The notes under the pieces are model-generated. The model was given only the letters and a program-made list of their open reading frames with translations, did not search any database and had not been told where the DNA came from. Source: SIG673 sp045653945 (GTDB lineage Bacteria > Bacillota > Clostridia > Oscillospirales > CAG-272). From it: a stretch of 9,597 nt of DNA. The translations under genes were made by a program, and so were the position numbers. Shown piece by piece: positions 1 through 6,371 of the stretch (positions within the stretch are counted from its first letter, which is position 1; each line of letters starts with the position of its first letter). The stretch lies in the NCBI GenBank assembly GCA_045653945.1, contig JAZOML010000027.1, forward strand, positions 1 to 9,597, written 5' to 3'.

Positions 1-46
1 GTTTGGGACCAGGATGTCGCAGGTTCAAATCCTGTCATTCCGACCA
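1..46 (+). tRNA. tRNA-Pro(UGG), 3' part, cut by window edge
   Basis: The visible part starts at the last base of the 5' anticodon stem. The 7-base loop at 2-8 has TGG at positions 4-6, which gives proline. The 3' anticodon stem is ccagg (9-13) and the variable loop is atgtc. The T-arm is gcagg / ttcaaat / cctgt, closed by one G-U pair. The acceptor strand, discriminator A and an encoded CCA end at 46. D-arm and 5' acceptor lie outside the window, so acceptor pairing cannot be checked. A terminator follows after one base, so this is the last gene of its transcript. Confidence 0.88.
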
Positions 47-81
47 TAAAACACCGTAGGACTTTTGTCCTGCGGTGTTTT
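27..81 (+). repeat. 55-bp direct repeat, copy 1 (tRNA 3' tail + terminator)
   Basis: This segment runs from inside the T-loop of tRNA-Pro through the acceptor, CCA and the whole terminator hairpin. It is repeated base for base at 205-259, offset 178. Copy 1 is continuous with the intact T-arm. Duplication of a tRNA 3' end is the classical footprint of site-specific integration (attL/attR), although only 123 bp separates the copies and no integrase is present. Confidence 0.92.
48..81 (+). terminator. Terminator hairpin after tRNA-Pro (copy 1)
   Basis: A 15-bp stem (48-62 with 67-81) has a TTTT loop and a single G-U wobble (57/72). The right arm ends in TTTT but is followed by ATCG, so the U-tract is short. 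The stem alone is strong enough to suggest intrinsic termination or 3'-end processing of the tRNA transcript. A second exact copy with a longer T-run lies 178 bp downstream. Confidence 0.8.
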
Positions 82-204
82 ATCGTTTGAAATGATAGGT
101 ACAGACCTTCGACCGAGTTTTGCGATTTTTGTTTAACAAAAACGGCGGACTTGTACGCCGAGAAAAACTCTAAGCTACTCGCAGAGTAGCAAAAGCAGAC
201 GTGA
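82..204. other. Hairpin-rich spacer between the duplicated tRNA tails
   Basis: No ORF is evident, but most of the segment can fold. There is a 7-bp hairpin overlapping its left edge (81-87 with 91-97). An outer stem GAGTTTT/AAAACTC (115-121 with 164-170) encloses two inner hairpins: TTTTTGTT/AACAAAAA (126-133 with 135-142) and CGGCG/CGCCG (143-147 with 156-160). A further hairpin GCTACTC/GAGTAGC lies at 174-180 with 184-190. The result is a three-way-junction shape plus flanking hairpins. It could be a structured RNA, a miniature non-autonomous element or a remnant of a larger island. I do not recognise it as a named RNA family. Confidence 0.6.
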
Positions 205-259
205 AAATCCTGTCATTCCGACCATAAAACACCGTAGGACTTTTGTCCTGCGGTGTTTT
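205..259 (+). repeat. 55-bp direct repeat, copy 2 (orphan tRNA tail + terminator)
   Basis: This is an exact copy of 27-81. Upstream of it the T-arm is not rebuilt: the four bases gcag at 195-198 match the tRNA, but the next bases differ. The copy therefore keeps acceptor 3' strand and CCA with no tRNA body. It is not a functional tRNA and reads as the distal half of a duplicated site. Confidence 0.92.
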
Positions 260-263
260 TTTT
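226..263. terminator. Terminator hairpin (copy 2), likely bidirectional
   Basis: The same 15-bp stem (226-240 with 245-259, TTTT loop) is here followed on the + strand by an 8-T run starting at 256, a better U-tract than copy 1. On the - strand the hairpin is followed by TTTTATGG, so it may also end the membrane-protein transcript, whose stop codon is about 26 bp away. Confidence 0.72.
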
Positions 264-288
264 ATTTAGTTAGGCTTTTGCCATTTTT

Positions 289-1050
289 TCATTTATTTAT
301 CTTTTTATCAAAAAAGCGGTCGCCTTTTTTATACGCGAAAAAGTCGCATACAAGAAATATCGCAAGGTATATCGGTATTCCTATCAAGGATATCACGGGA
401 TACGTCAAAAATTCAATTCCTGCAAAAGGTGAGTGCAGCCAAAACATTGAGTTTATATCGTATGCTATCGCCTCGGAAGAAAGTGCGCTAAAAACAAGGT
501 TACAGTAGCCGCCAATCACACCCATAACTACAACCGAAATGATTATGTTTTTTATATTTCTTTTAACGTCAATTTTTATATAGCCGAACAGTGGGAGCAA
601 GAGGACGTTAAAAAGAAGTGTGGCGTGTGCGGCTATACTTTTGAAATTACCGTAATCGGCAAGTGTAGGGTTATTTATAAAGTCAACGTTAGCAAACATA
701 CCTACAAGCGTTGAGATTATTCCAAACCAAAATAGATAATCCCCGAAAAACTCACCGAGCTTGGATTTTTTATTCTTTAAAAACGCAAAAATAAGTGCCG
801 ACCACATTACCACGTTGCAGGGATATATCGGCAAAATCAAATTTGGTGTTTCGCTTAAATACTCTATTGCATTTCCGCCCGAAAAAAGCTTGAATATAAG
901 CAAACTATAATGAAACAGTATCGTAAATACCGCTATTGAAATCAAAATAATATTTTGTGTACGCTCTTTTTTTACCTGTTTTTTTACAACCCATAATCCA
1001 AGCGCAATTAAAACTATAAGTATAAAATTAAAAATTATTAGTGTACCCAT
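289..1050 (-). CDS. YwaF/TMEM164-like integral membrane protein
   Basis: This 253-residue, strongly hydrophobic protein has about seven membrane segments, near residues 2-22, 33-54, 71-91, 101-121, 138-158, 168-188 and 212-238. Basic loops such as KKQVKKER (23-30) lie between them. Overall length, helix count and the L-P-I-Y-P-C-N motif at the third helix (Cys78) resemble the bacterial YwaF family (TIGR02206-type), related to eukaryotic TMEM164. No biochemical role is established for the bacterial proteins; an acyl-transfer role is only a possibility by analogy with TMEM164. The ATG at 1050 has an AAGG ribosome site about 9 bases upstream and a good promoter further up. It is transcribed alone, divergent from the FAD-Rieske gene. 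Family placement is moderately sure, function unknown. Confidence 0.75.
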   Translation of the reverse strand: MGTLIIFNFILIVLIALGLWVVKKQVKKERTQNIILISIAVFTILFHYSLLIFKLFSGGNAIEYLSETPNLILPIYPCNVVMWSALIFAFLKNKKSKLGEFFGDYLFWFGIISTLVGMFANVDFINNPTLADYGNFKSIAAHATLLFNVLLLPLFGYIKIDVKRNIKNIIISVVVMGVIGGYCNLVFSALSSEAIAYDINSMFWLHSPFAGIEFLTYPVISLIGIPIYLAIFLVCDFFAYKKGDRFFDKKINK

Positions 1051-1091
1051 AAAATTTACCTTATTTAAAATTCTTATTTTATAACGAGGTA

Positions 1092-1120
1092 ATTATACCA
1101 TATATTTATGAATTTTTCAA
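1092..1120 (-). promoter_or_regulatory. Sigma-A-type promoter for the YwaF-like gene
   Basis: Read on the - strand: TTGAAA (-35, 1115-1120), a 17-base spacer, then TATAAT (-10, 1092-1097). It lies about 40 bases upstream of the ATG. Only one mismatch from consensus in the -35 box and optimal spacing. Confidence 0.75.
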
Positions 1121-1197
1121 TAGGTTTCGTTTTCTTTTAGGGTATATTCACCGTTTTTGTGCAAAAACTATTTCAAAAGATTTTTTGGGGGTATATT

Positions 1198-2496
1198 ATG
1201 GAAGCAATTTGGGAGAAAAGTGTTGATGATATTAGATTTGATGCGTTAAGTGGCGACAAAAGTACCGACGTTTTGATTATCGGAGGAGGTATTGCCGGTA
1301 TTTTATGCGCCTACAAATTAAAAAACACAGGAGTTGACTGCACTTTGGTTGAGGCAACTCAAATTTGCGGCGGCATTACAAAAAACACAACGGCAAAAAT
1401 AACGCTTGCGCACGGTCTGATATATGACAAAATGATAAAGCGTTTCGGGCAAGACAAGGCTAAACTTTACGTACAGGCTCAGATTGATGCAGAAAAAGAG
1501 TACGCTTTACTTTGCGGCGGTATTGACTGTGATTATGAAGCTAAGGACTCATACGTTTATTCTTTAGACGATACTAAAAAAATTCAAAAAGAAGTGAGTG
1601 CGCTCAAGGCTCTTGGTGTAAATGCGGAGTTTTCCGATGCAAATGAACTGCCTTTCAAGGTTGCGGGTGCTGTTTGTGTAAAAAATGAGGCGCAGTTTAA
1701 TCCGCTTAAATTTCTTTATGCGATAGCAAAGGATTTGCCTATTTATGAAGACACAAAGGTTTTGGAGCTAAAGCCTAATTTGGCTATAACAAACCGCGGC
1801 AAAATTGCTTTTAAGAGAGTTGTAGTCGCCACTCACTTCCCTTTCATAAATAAGCACGGCTTTTATTTTTTGAAGCTTTACCAGCATCGTTCGTACGTTT
1901 TGGCATTAAAAAATGCGCAGGACGTAGGTGGAATGTACGTTGACGAAAGCGACACGGGGCTTTCGTTTAGAAATTACGGAGATTTACTTTTGCTTGGCGG
2001 CGGTGGGCACCGTACGGGCAAAAAGGGTGGGTGTTGGCAGGAGCTTGAGGCTTTCGCAAAAAAATATTACAAAAATGCCGAAATTGCAGGCAAATGGGCT
2101 ACGCAGGACTGTATGACGCTTGATGATATTCCATATATCGGGCAGTACGGTAATTCAACCCCGAATATGTACGTTGCAACCGGCTTTAATAAGTGGGGTA
2201 TGACAAATTCTATGGTTGCCGCCGACATTCTTTGCGACCTTATTTGCGAAAAAAGTAATCCGTATGCAAAGTTTTTTTCGCCTTCTCGCAGTATTTTGCG
2301 CCCTCAACTTGCGATTAATACACTTGATTCGTTACTGGGGCTTATCACTCCTACCGTTCCGCGATGTCCTCATCTTGGTTGTGCGCTTAAATACAACAAA
2401 GTCGAGCATTCGTGGGATTGCCCCTGCCACGGCTCGCGCTTTGATGAGCACGGAAATCTGATTAACAATCCTGCCACAGATGATAAAAAGATGTAA
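1198..2496 (+). CDS. FAD-dependent oxidoreductase with C-terminal Rieske [2Fe-2S] module
   Basis: This 432-residue protein is a DAO-fold flavoenzyme joined to a Rieske cluster motif. The N-terminal beta-alpha-beta FAD site is DVLIIGGGIAG with Gly29, Gly31 and Gly34. The Rieske boxes are C390-P-H392-L-G-C395 and C408-P-C410-H411-G-S. By family rule C390, H392, C408 and H411 bind the cluster, and C395/C410 form the disulfide. Related proteins, such as Bacillus YhfW, are around 500 residues. Here the strands that normally precede box I are missing and only 42 residues run from C390 to the end. Substrate and electron partner are unknown. The ATG at 1198 is chosen because GGGGG (1187-1191) sits 6 bases upstream; a GTG at 1159 in the same frame has no such site. 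I see no clear promoter or own terminator; the glnA promoter starts 9 bases after the stop. Confidence 0.85.
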   Translation: MEAIWEKSVDDIRFDALSGDKSTDVLIIGGGIAGILCAYKLKNTGVDCTLVEATQICGGITKNTTAKITLAHGLIYDKMIKRFGQDKAKLYVQAQIDAEKEYALLCGGIDCDYEAKDSYVYSLDDTKKIQKEVSALKALGVNAEFSDANELPFKVAGAVCVKNEAQFNPLKFLYAIAKDLPIYEDTKVLELKPNLAITNRGKIAFKRVVVATHFPFINKHGFYFLKLYQHRSYVLALKNAQDVGGMYVDESDTGLSFRNYGDLLLLGGGGHRTGKKGGCWQELEAFAKKYYKNAEIAGKWATQDCMTLDDIPYIGQYGNSTPNMYVATGFNKWGMTNSMVAADILCDLICEKSNPYAKFFSPSRSILRPQLAINTLDSLLGLITPTVPRCPHLGCALKYNKVEHSWDCPCHGSRFDEHGNLINNPATDDKKM

Positions 2497-2504
2497 TATA
2501 CCAC

Positions 2505-2533
2505 TTGACAATTAAATGAAAGAGGTTTATAAT
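2505..2533 (+). promoter_or_regulatory. Perfect-consensus sigma-A promoter for glutamine synthetase
   Basis: TTGACA at 2505-2510, a 17-base spacer and TATAAT at 2528-2533 match consensus exactly. The leader to the ATG is about 40 bases and holds no visible riboswitch or T-box. A partial GlnR/TnrA-like pattern overlaps the -35 box but has wrong spacing, so strong unregulated transcription is the simplest reading. Confidence 0.9.
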
Positions 2534-2581
2534 TATTAAGGTATATTTTTAAATTTTTCAACTATAAAGGAGCTTACAGCT

Positions 2582-4006
2582 ATGTCAAAGAGCATTCAGG
2601 ATATCCTTGACCTTATCAAAGAAAAGGATATTAAAATGGTCGACTTCAAGATGGTCGACAACAACGGTCAGTACAGACACGTAACTATCCCTGCAGAGAA
2701 TTTTTCCGAAAAAACTATGGTAAACGGTATCGGATTTGACGCCTCCAACTACGGTTATGCAGTTGTCGAAAAGAGCGATATGGTATTTATTCCCGATCCC
2801 GACACCGCAGTTATCGACCCTTTCTGCACCATTCCTACCCTTTCAATGACAGGTAACGCAATGGTTATCGACTACCCCGAAAACCGTCCTCTTGCACAGT
2901 ATCCCCGCAACATAATCCGTGCTGCTGTTCAGCAGATGAAGGATATGGGTGTTGCAGACGAAATGTTCATTCTCCCTGAGTTTGAGTTCTATCTCTTTGA
3001 CGACGTTCGTTGGTCGGTTAACCCCAACTGCATCGCCGCTTCCGTTGATGCTGAGCAGTCCTATTGGAACAGTGATTCAAACGGTCTTGGCGTTATCGTT
3101 CCTAAGCAAAAGAACTATCACATTGCAAAGCCCTTTGACGTTTCCTATGAGTGCAGAAGCGAAATGTGTATGCATATGAAGGACGCAGGAATTGAAATCA
3201 ACTATCATCACCCCGAGGTTGCTGCAAGCGGTCAGTTTGAGATCGAGCCTGAGCTTGGCGAGGTCGTTCATATGGCTGACGCAACTATGATGATAAAGTA
3301 CATCATCCACAACACCGCACTTGCACACGGCAAGACTGCAACCTTTATGCCCAAGCCAATTTACGGCGAGGCAGGAAGCGGTATGCACGTTCACATGCTT
3401 CTCTTCAAGGACGGCAAGCCCGTATTCTCCGACGACAACGGCTATGCGCATCTTAGCGAAACTGCACACTACTTTATGGGCGGTCTTCTTAAGCACATCG
3501 CCTCTCTCTGTGCGATTACAAACCCATCCACCAACTCCTTCAAGCGTCTTGTTCCCGGCTTTGAGGCTCCCGTAACCGTCGGTTACGCAACCTCCAACAG
3601 AAGTGCGGTTATCAGAATTCCCGCTTATGCAAAGGCTCCCGAGAAGCGTCGCTTTGAGCTTCGTAACCCCGACGCAACCTGCAACCCCTACTTCTGCTAT
3701 GCAGCAATCCTTATGGCAGGTCTTGACGGTATCAAAAACAAGATTGATCCCCACGCAAACGGTTGGGGTCCATACGATTTCAACCTCTTCCACCTTCCCG
3801 AGGAGGAAAAGGCAAAGCTCACCGGACTTCCCACCTCGCTTCCTGAGGCTCTTGATGCTCTTGAAAAGGACAACGATTACCTCACCGCAGGCGGAGTATT
3901 CCCCAAGGAGCTTATCGCAAATTTCATCAAGACAAAGCGTGCTGAGTGCTCTGAAATGTCCAAAATTCCTCACCCCGCTGAGTTTGATAAGTATTACAAC
4001 CTTTAA
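2582..4006 (+). CDS. glnA: Glutamine synthetase, type I
   Basis: The enzyme condenses ammonium with glutamate using ATP, the main entry of nitrogen into metabolism; type I enzymes are cytoplasmic dodecamers. At 474 residues it has the long GSI form. Visible active-site elements include E133 and E135 in PEFEF, E212 in the HHPEVAASGQ block, E220, H269 in GSGMHVH, R322 in KRLVPGFEAP, R340 in TSNRSA, and E359/R361 in FELRNPD. Numbering up to H269 coincides with the enterobacterial enzyme. The C-terminus (TAGGVF, HPAEFDKYYNL) resembles the GSI-beta class. The adenylylation-loop motif NLYDLP reads NLFHLP, with Phe403 in place of the modified Tyr, so adenylylation control is not expected. AAAGGAG at 2566-2572 is 9 bases before the ATG. 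Codons are mostly C-ending, unlike the preceding gene, as in highly expressed genes. It is transcribed alone. Confidence 0.97.
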   Translation: MSKSIQDILDLIKEKDIKMVDFKMVDNNGQYRHVTIPAENFSEKTMVNGIGFDASNYGYAVVEKSDMVFIPDPDTAVIDPFCTIPTLSMTGNAMVIDYPENRPLAQYPRNIIRAAVQQMKDMGVADEMFILPEFEFYLFDDVRWSVNPNCIAASVDAEQSYWNSDSNGLGVIVPKQKNYHIAKPFDVSYECRSEMCMHMKDAGIEINYHHPEVAASGQFEIEPELGEVVHMADATMMIKYIIHNTALAHGKTATFMPKPIYGEAGSGMHVHMLLFKDGKPVFSDDNGYAHLSETAHYFMGGLLKHIASLCAITNPSTNSFKRLVPGFEAPVTVGYATSNRSAVIRIPAYAKAPEKRRFELRNPDATCNPYFCYAAILMAGLDGIKNKIDPHANGWGPYDFNLFHLPEEEKAKLTGLPTSLPEALDALEKDNDYLTAGGVFPKELIANFIKTKRAECSEMSKIPHPAEFDKYYNL

Positions 4007-4017
4007 TAAAAATTTCA

Positions 4018-4050
4018 AAAGCCCCGAGAATGCTTGGGGCTTTGATTTTT
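4018..4050 (+). terminator. Intrinsic terminator of glnA
   Basis: An 11-bp stem (4018-4028 with 4033-4043, one G-U pair) closes an AATG loop. The core is GCCCC/GGGGC. It is followed by TTTGATTTTT. It starts 12 bases after the glnA stop codon. Confidence 0.88.
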
Positions 4051-4090
4051 AAATATTTAGATATTTTTTGCTACTTATTAGATATTATTA

Positions 4091-4294
4091 GATACATTTA
4101 ACAAGATTTCAAGACTTACAAATTTCAGTCCGATACATTTTCACAACCGTTTTAAAGCGGCAAATTTATTGATAAGCACCGACCTTACGCTTACTGAAAT
4201 AGCTTATGAGCGCGGTTTTTCCTCTCAGGCTTATTTCAGCTATGCATTTTAAAAGCGTATTGGGGTTACACCAAGACAATATGCAAAGGCTTTT
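4091..4294 (+). pseudogene. Decayed AraC-family DNA-binding domain
   Basis: One frame (codons beginning at 4091) translates to pieces of the AraC C-terminal double helix-turn-helix. The first part, KISRLTNFSPIHFHNRFK, matches the first helix-turn-helix. AANLLISTDLTLTEIAYERG follows directly, then FSSQAYFSYAF, a stop (TAA at 4250-4252) and KRIGVTPRQYAKAF. About 18-20 residues normally found between the FK and the A-x-x-L-L segment are missing. The stop sits where the conserved F-K-K lysine is expected (AAA to TAA). No N-terminal effector domain and no start remain, since the glnA terminator lies just upstream. The gene is clearly broken. It may once have controlled the neighbouring SGNH gene, but that is inference from position. 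Confidence 0.85.
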
Positions 4295-4361
4295 ATAATA
4301 GGTACAACAAGTAATTTTTTATCACTTATGGGTAAAATCAAATCATTTTTTATTTTTCCTA

Positions 4362-4391
4362 TTTACAAAATAAATGAAATCGTGTTATACT
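4362..4391 (+). promoter_or_regulatory. Promoter for the SGNH hydrolase gene
   Basis: TTTACA (4362-4367), an 18-base spacer and TATACT (4386-4391). This is a near-consensus sigma-A promoter ending 34 bases before the chosen ATG, just after the AraC remnant. Confidence 0.65.
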
Positions 4392-4425
4392 ACGAAAAAC
4401 AAAGCTTATAATGAGGTACAATACA

Positions 4426-5103
4426 ATGAACGAGTTAGAAAAGCAAAACACAGTACGTGCAGACGGACAGGTTTCAAAGCAGGTATCCTTTGAAGGTAAC
4501 CCTGAAGGAAGTCCAAGATTTATGTTCGTCGGAAATTCCATAACAAGACACGGCCCGCTTCCGAGCATAGGTTGGAATAATAACTGGGGTATGGCGGCCT
4601 CCTGTAAGGAAAACGACTACGTACATTTAATTATATCGGAAATTACAAAAAAACATCCCGACGCTGCATTTTGCATTGTTCAGGCATCTGTTTGGGAGTG
4701 CAATTACACAGATAAAAATTATGACGAGTGGTTTTCACACGCAAAGGACTTTAATCCCGATGTGATTTTTTGCGCTATTTCGGCAAACATAAACGAAACG
4801 CTTTTCACAAAAGAGCTTTACGTCGAAAACATAAATTCTCTTCTCACGTATCTTTCAGGAAATAAAGCTCCTAAAATTTTCCATTCCTCTTCTTTTTTTG
4901 AAAACAAGGCAAAAAACGAAGCAATAAGCGAATTTGTTACAAAATACGGACACACTCTTGTACCGATAAGCGACATCAAGGACGACAAGAGCAATCTGGC
5001 TATCGGTCAGTGGGAGCACGAGGGTATTCAGGTGCATCCCTGCGACAAGGGTATGGCGGAAATGGCAAGACGTTTTCTTGAAGCTGCAAGGTCGCTCATT
5101 TAA
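4426..5103 (+). CDS. SGNH/GDSL-type hydrolase
   Basis: This 225-residue protein is probably a cytoplasmic esterase or deacylase acting on small or carbohydrate esters; no signal peptide or membrane segment is seen. Block I is FMFVGNSITRHGP with the nucleophile Ser38 in G-N-S rather than G-D-S. Further conserved-looking stretches are WGMAAS, an Asn-containing AISANINE, and the C-terminal HPCDKGM with His204. In classical members Asp stands three residues before that His (D-x-x-H). Here that position is Ile201, so the charge relay is incomplete or uses another acid. The ATG at 4426 is chosen because GAGG (4413-4416) lies 9 bases upstream; the ATG at 4411 overlaps that site. It has its own promoter and is followed at 86 bases by the Gfo/Idh gene with a separate promoter. 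Substrate unknown. Confidence 0.8.
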   Translation: MNELEKQNTVRADGQVSKQVSFEGNPEGSPRFMFVGNSITRHGPLPSIGWNNNWGMAASCKENDYVHLIISEITKKHPDAAFCIVQASVWECNYTDKNYDEWFSHAKDFNPDVIFCAISANINETLFTKELYVENINSLLTYLSGNKAPKIFHSSSFFENKAKNEAISEFVTKYGHTLVPISDIKDDKSNLAIGQWEHEGIQVHPCDKGMAEMARRFLEAARSLI

Positions 5104-5127
5104 TATAACAAAATGCTTGTTTTAGCA

Positions 5128-5156
5128 TTGACTATAAAACTTTAATGTGATATACT
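5128..5156 (+). promoter_or_regulatory. Promoter for the Gfo/Idh oxidoreductase gene
   Basis: TTGACT (5128-5133), 17-base spacer and TATACT (5151-5156): one mismatch in each box and optimal spacing. The leader is about 27 bases. It implies the gene is expressed independently of the SGNH hydrolase just upstream. Confidence 0.82.
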
Positions 5157-5189
5157 TTAAGCAAATAGTCCGTAAAAGGAGAAAAATTT

Positions 5190-6362
5190 ATGGAAAAGGT
5201 CAGATTTGGTATTATAGGACTTGGAAATATGGGTTCTCAGCACGCCGCATATCTTTATGCAGGTGATATAGAGGGGGCTTGTCTTGGTGCAATATGTGAT
5301 ATAAAGCAGTCAAGACTTGACTTTGCAAAGGAAACATATCCTGAGGTTGCGCTTTTTTCCGATTACAAGGAAATGCTTACAAGTGGCACCTGCGACGTTA
5401 TTCTTATTGCAACTCCTCACTATATGCACCCCGTAATTGCTATTGACGCTTTTAACGCAGGGCTTAACGTTATTTCCGAAAAGCCCGTCGGAGTATATAC
5501 AAAAGCCGTATTTCCTATGATAGAGGCGACAAAGAAGTCGGGCAAGATGTTCGCGGTTATGTTCAATCAAAGAACCAATCCCGTATACAGAAAAATGCGT
5601 GAAATAGTACAAAGCGGTGAGCTTGGCGAGCTTAAACGTCTTGTTTGGATAATCACCGATTGGTACAGAACACAGTGCTATTATGACTCAGGCGATTGGA
5701 GAGCCACTTGGGAAGGTGAGGGCGGCGGAGTCCTGCTTAATCAGTGTCCTCACAATCTTGACCTTTGGCAATGGATTTTTGGTATGCCCAAATCCGTAAC
5801 CTCGTTCTGTGAGTACGGAAAGTATCACAACATTGAGGTCGAGGACGACGTTACCGCTTATGCAAAGTACGAAAACGGTGCAACCGCAGTATTTATAACC
5901 ACAACGGGTGAGTGTCCCGGCACTAACCGTCTTGAAATTTCGGGTAGCAAGGGTAAGCTCGTTGCCGAGGGTAACAAGCTCACTTGGACAAAGCTTGAGG
6001 TTGACGAAAGAGAATATTGTTTTAATGCTCCCGGCGGTTTTTCTCAGCCCGAGCGTGAGGAAATTGTTCTCACTCCGGAGTATGAGATGAAGGAGCAGCA
6101 TAGAGGCATTACTCAAAACGTGACCAATCATCTTCTCCACGGCGAGCCTCTTATTGCGGAAGGGTACGAGGGTATAAACGGACTTACCCTCTCAAATGCC
6201 ATTATGCTTTCGACTTGGAAAAATCGCACGGTTGACCTTGACGAGCCTACGCTTGCCGATGAATTCTATGCCGAGTTAAAAAAGAAGATTGACGGCTCGA
6301 CGGTAAAGAAATCGGGTGGTAGCGACGAGGTTGCTGACCTTTCGGGAACTTACAATAACTAA
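5190..6362 (+). CDS. Gfo/Idh/MocA-family NAD(P)-dependent oxidoreductase
   Basis: This 390-residue protein is predicted to oxidise or reduce a sugar, inositol or similar polyol in the cytoplasm. The N-terminal Rossmann fold has FGIIGLGNMG with Gly10, Gly12 and Gly15. The E-K-P motif carries Lys98, the usual catalytic or substrate-binding lysine. The C-terminal domain begins around residue 130 and contains GGGVLLNQCPHNLD with His188 and Asp191. Asn184 stands where many members have Asp, and the N-Q-x-P-H form is a frequent subgroup variant. Length and domain order are normal; the last 25 or so residues form a polar tail. AAGGAG (5176-5181) is 8 bases before the ATG. Its promoter and terminator make it a single-gene unit. 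Exact substrate cannot be told; pairing with an SGNH hydrolase fits sugar catabolism but is inference. Confidence 0.93.
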   Translation: MEKVRFGIIGLGNMGSQHAAYLYAGDIEGACLGAICDIKQSRLDFAKETYPEVALFSDYKEMLTSGTCDVILIATPHYMHPVIAIDAFNAGLNVISEKPVGVYTKAVFPMIEATKKSGKMFAVMFNQRTNPVYRKMREIVQSGELGELKRLVWIITDWYRTQCYYDSGDWRATWEGEGGGVLLNQCPHNLDLWQWIFGMPKSVTSFCEYGKYHNIEVEDDVTAYAKYENGATAVFITTTGECPGTNRLEISGSKGKLVAEGNKLTWTKLEVDEREYCFNAPGGFSQPEREEIVLTPEYEMKEQHRGITQNVTNHLLHGEPLIAEGYEGINGLTLSNAIMLSTWKNRTVDLDEPTLADEFYAELKKKIDGSTVKKSGGSDEVADLSGTYNN

Positions 6363-6371
6363 ATTAATACA

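Noticed and set aside
278..508. Small plus-strand frame opposite the end of the YwaF-like gene
   Set aside because: No ribosome site or motif, and it overlaps a well-supported membrane protein gene.
1159..1197. Upstream GTG start for the FAD-Rieske protein
   Set aside because: It would add 13 residues (QKLFQKIFWGYI after Met) with no ribosome site; GGGGG precedes the ATG at 1198 at proper distance.
2492..2510. GlnR/TnrA-like operator TGTAA...TGACA over the glnA -35 box
   Set aside because: The known box is TGTNA-N7-TNACA; here the spacer is 9 bases, and half of the match is forced by the TTGACA box and the upstream stop codon.
3077..4018. Long antisense open frame (313 codons) across glnA
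   Set aside because: It mirrors the C-rich codon use of glnA, is Cys/Val/Gly-rich without domain pattern, and has no support against the certain glutamine synthetase on the other strand.
4054..4095. Short TTAGATA-like repeats after the glnA terminator
   Set aside because: AT-rich, irregular in spacing and only three partial copies; not a CRISPR or iteron array.
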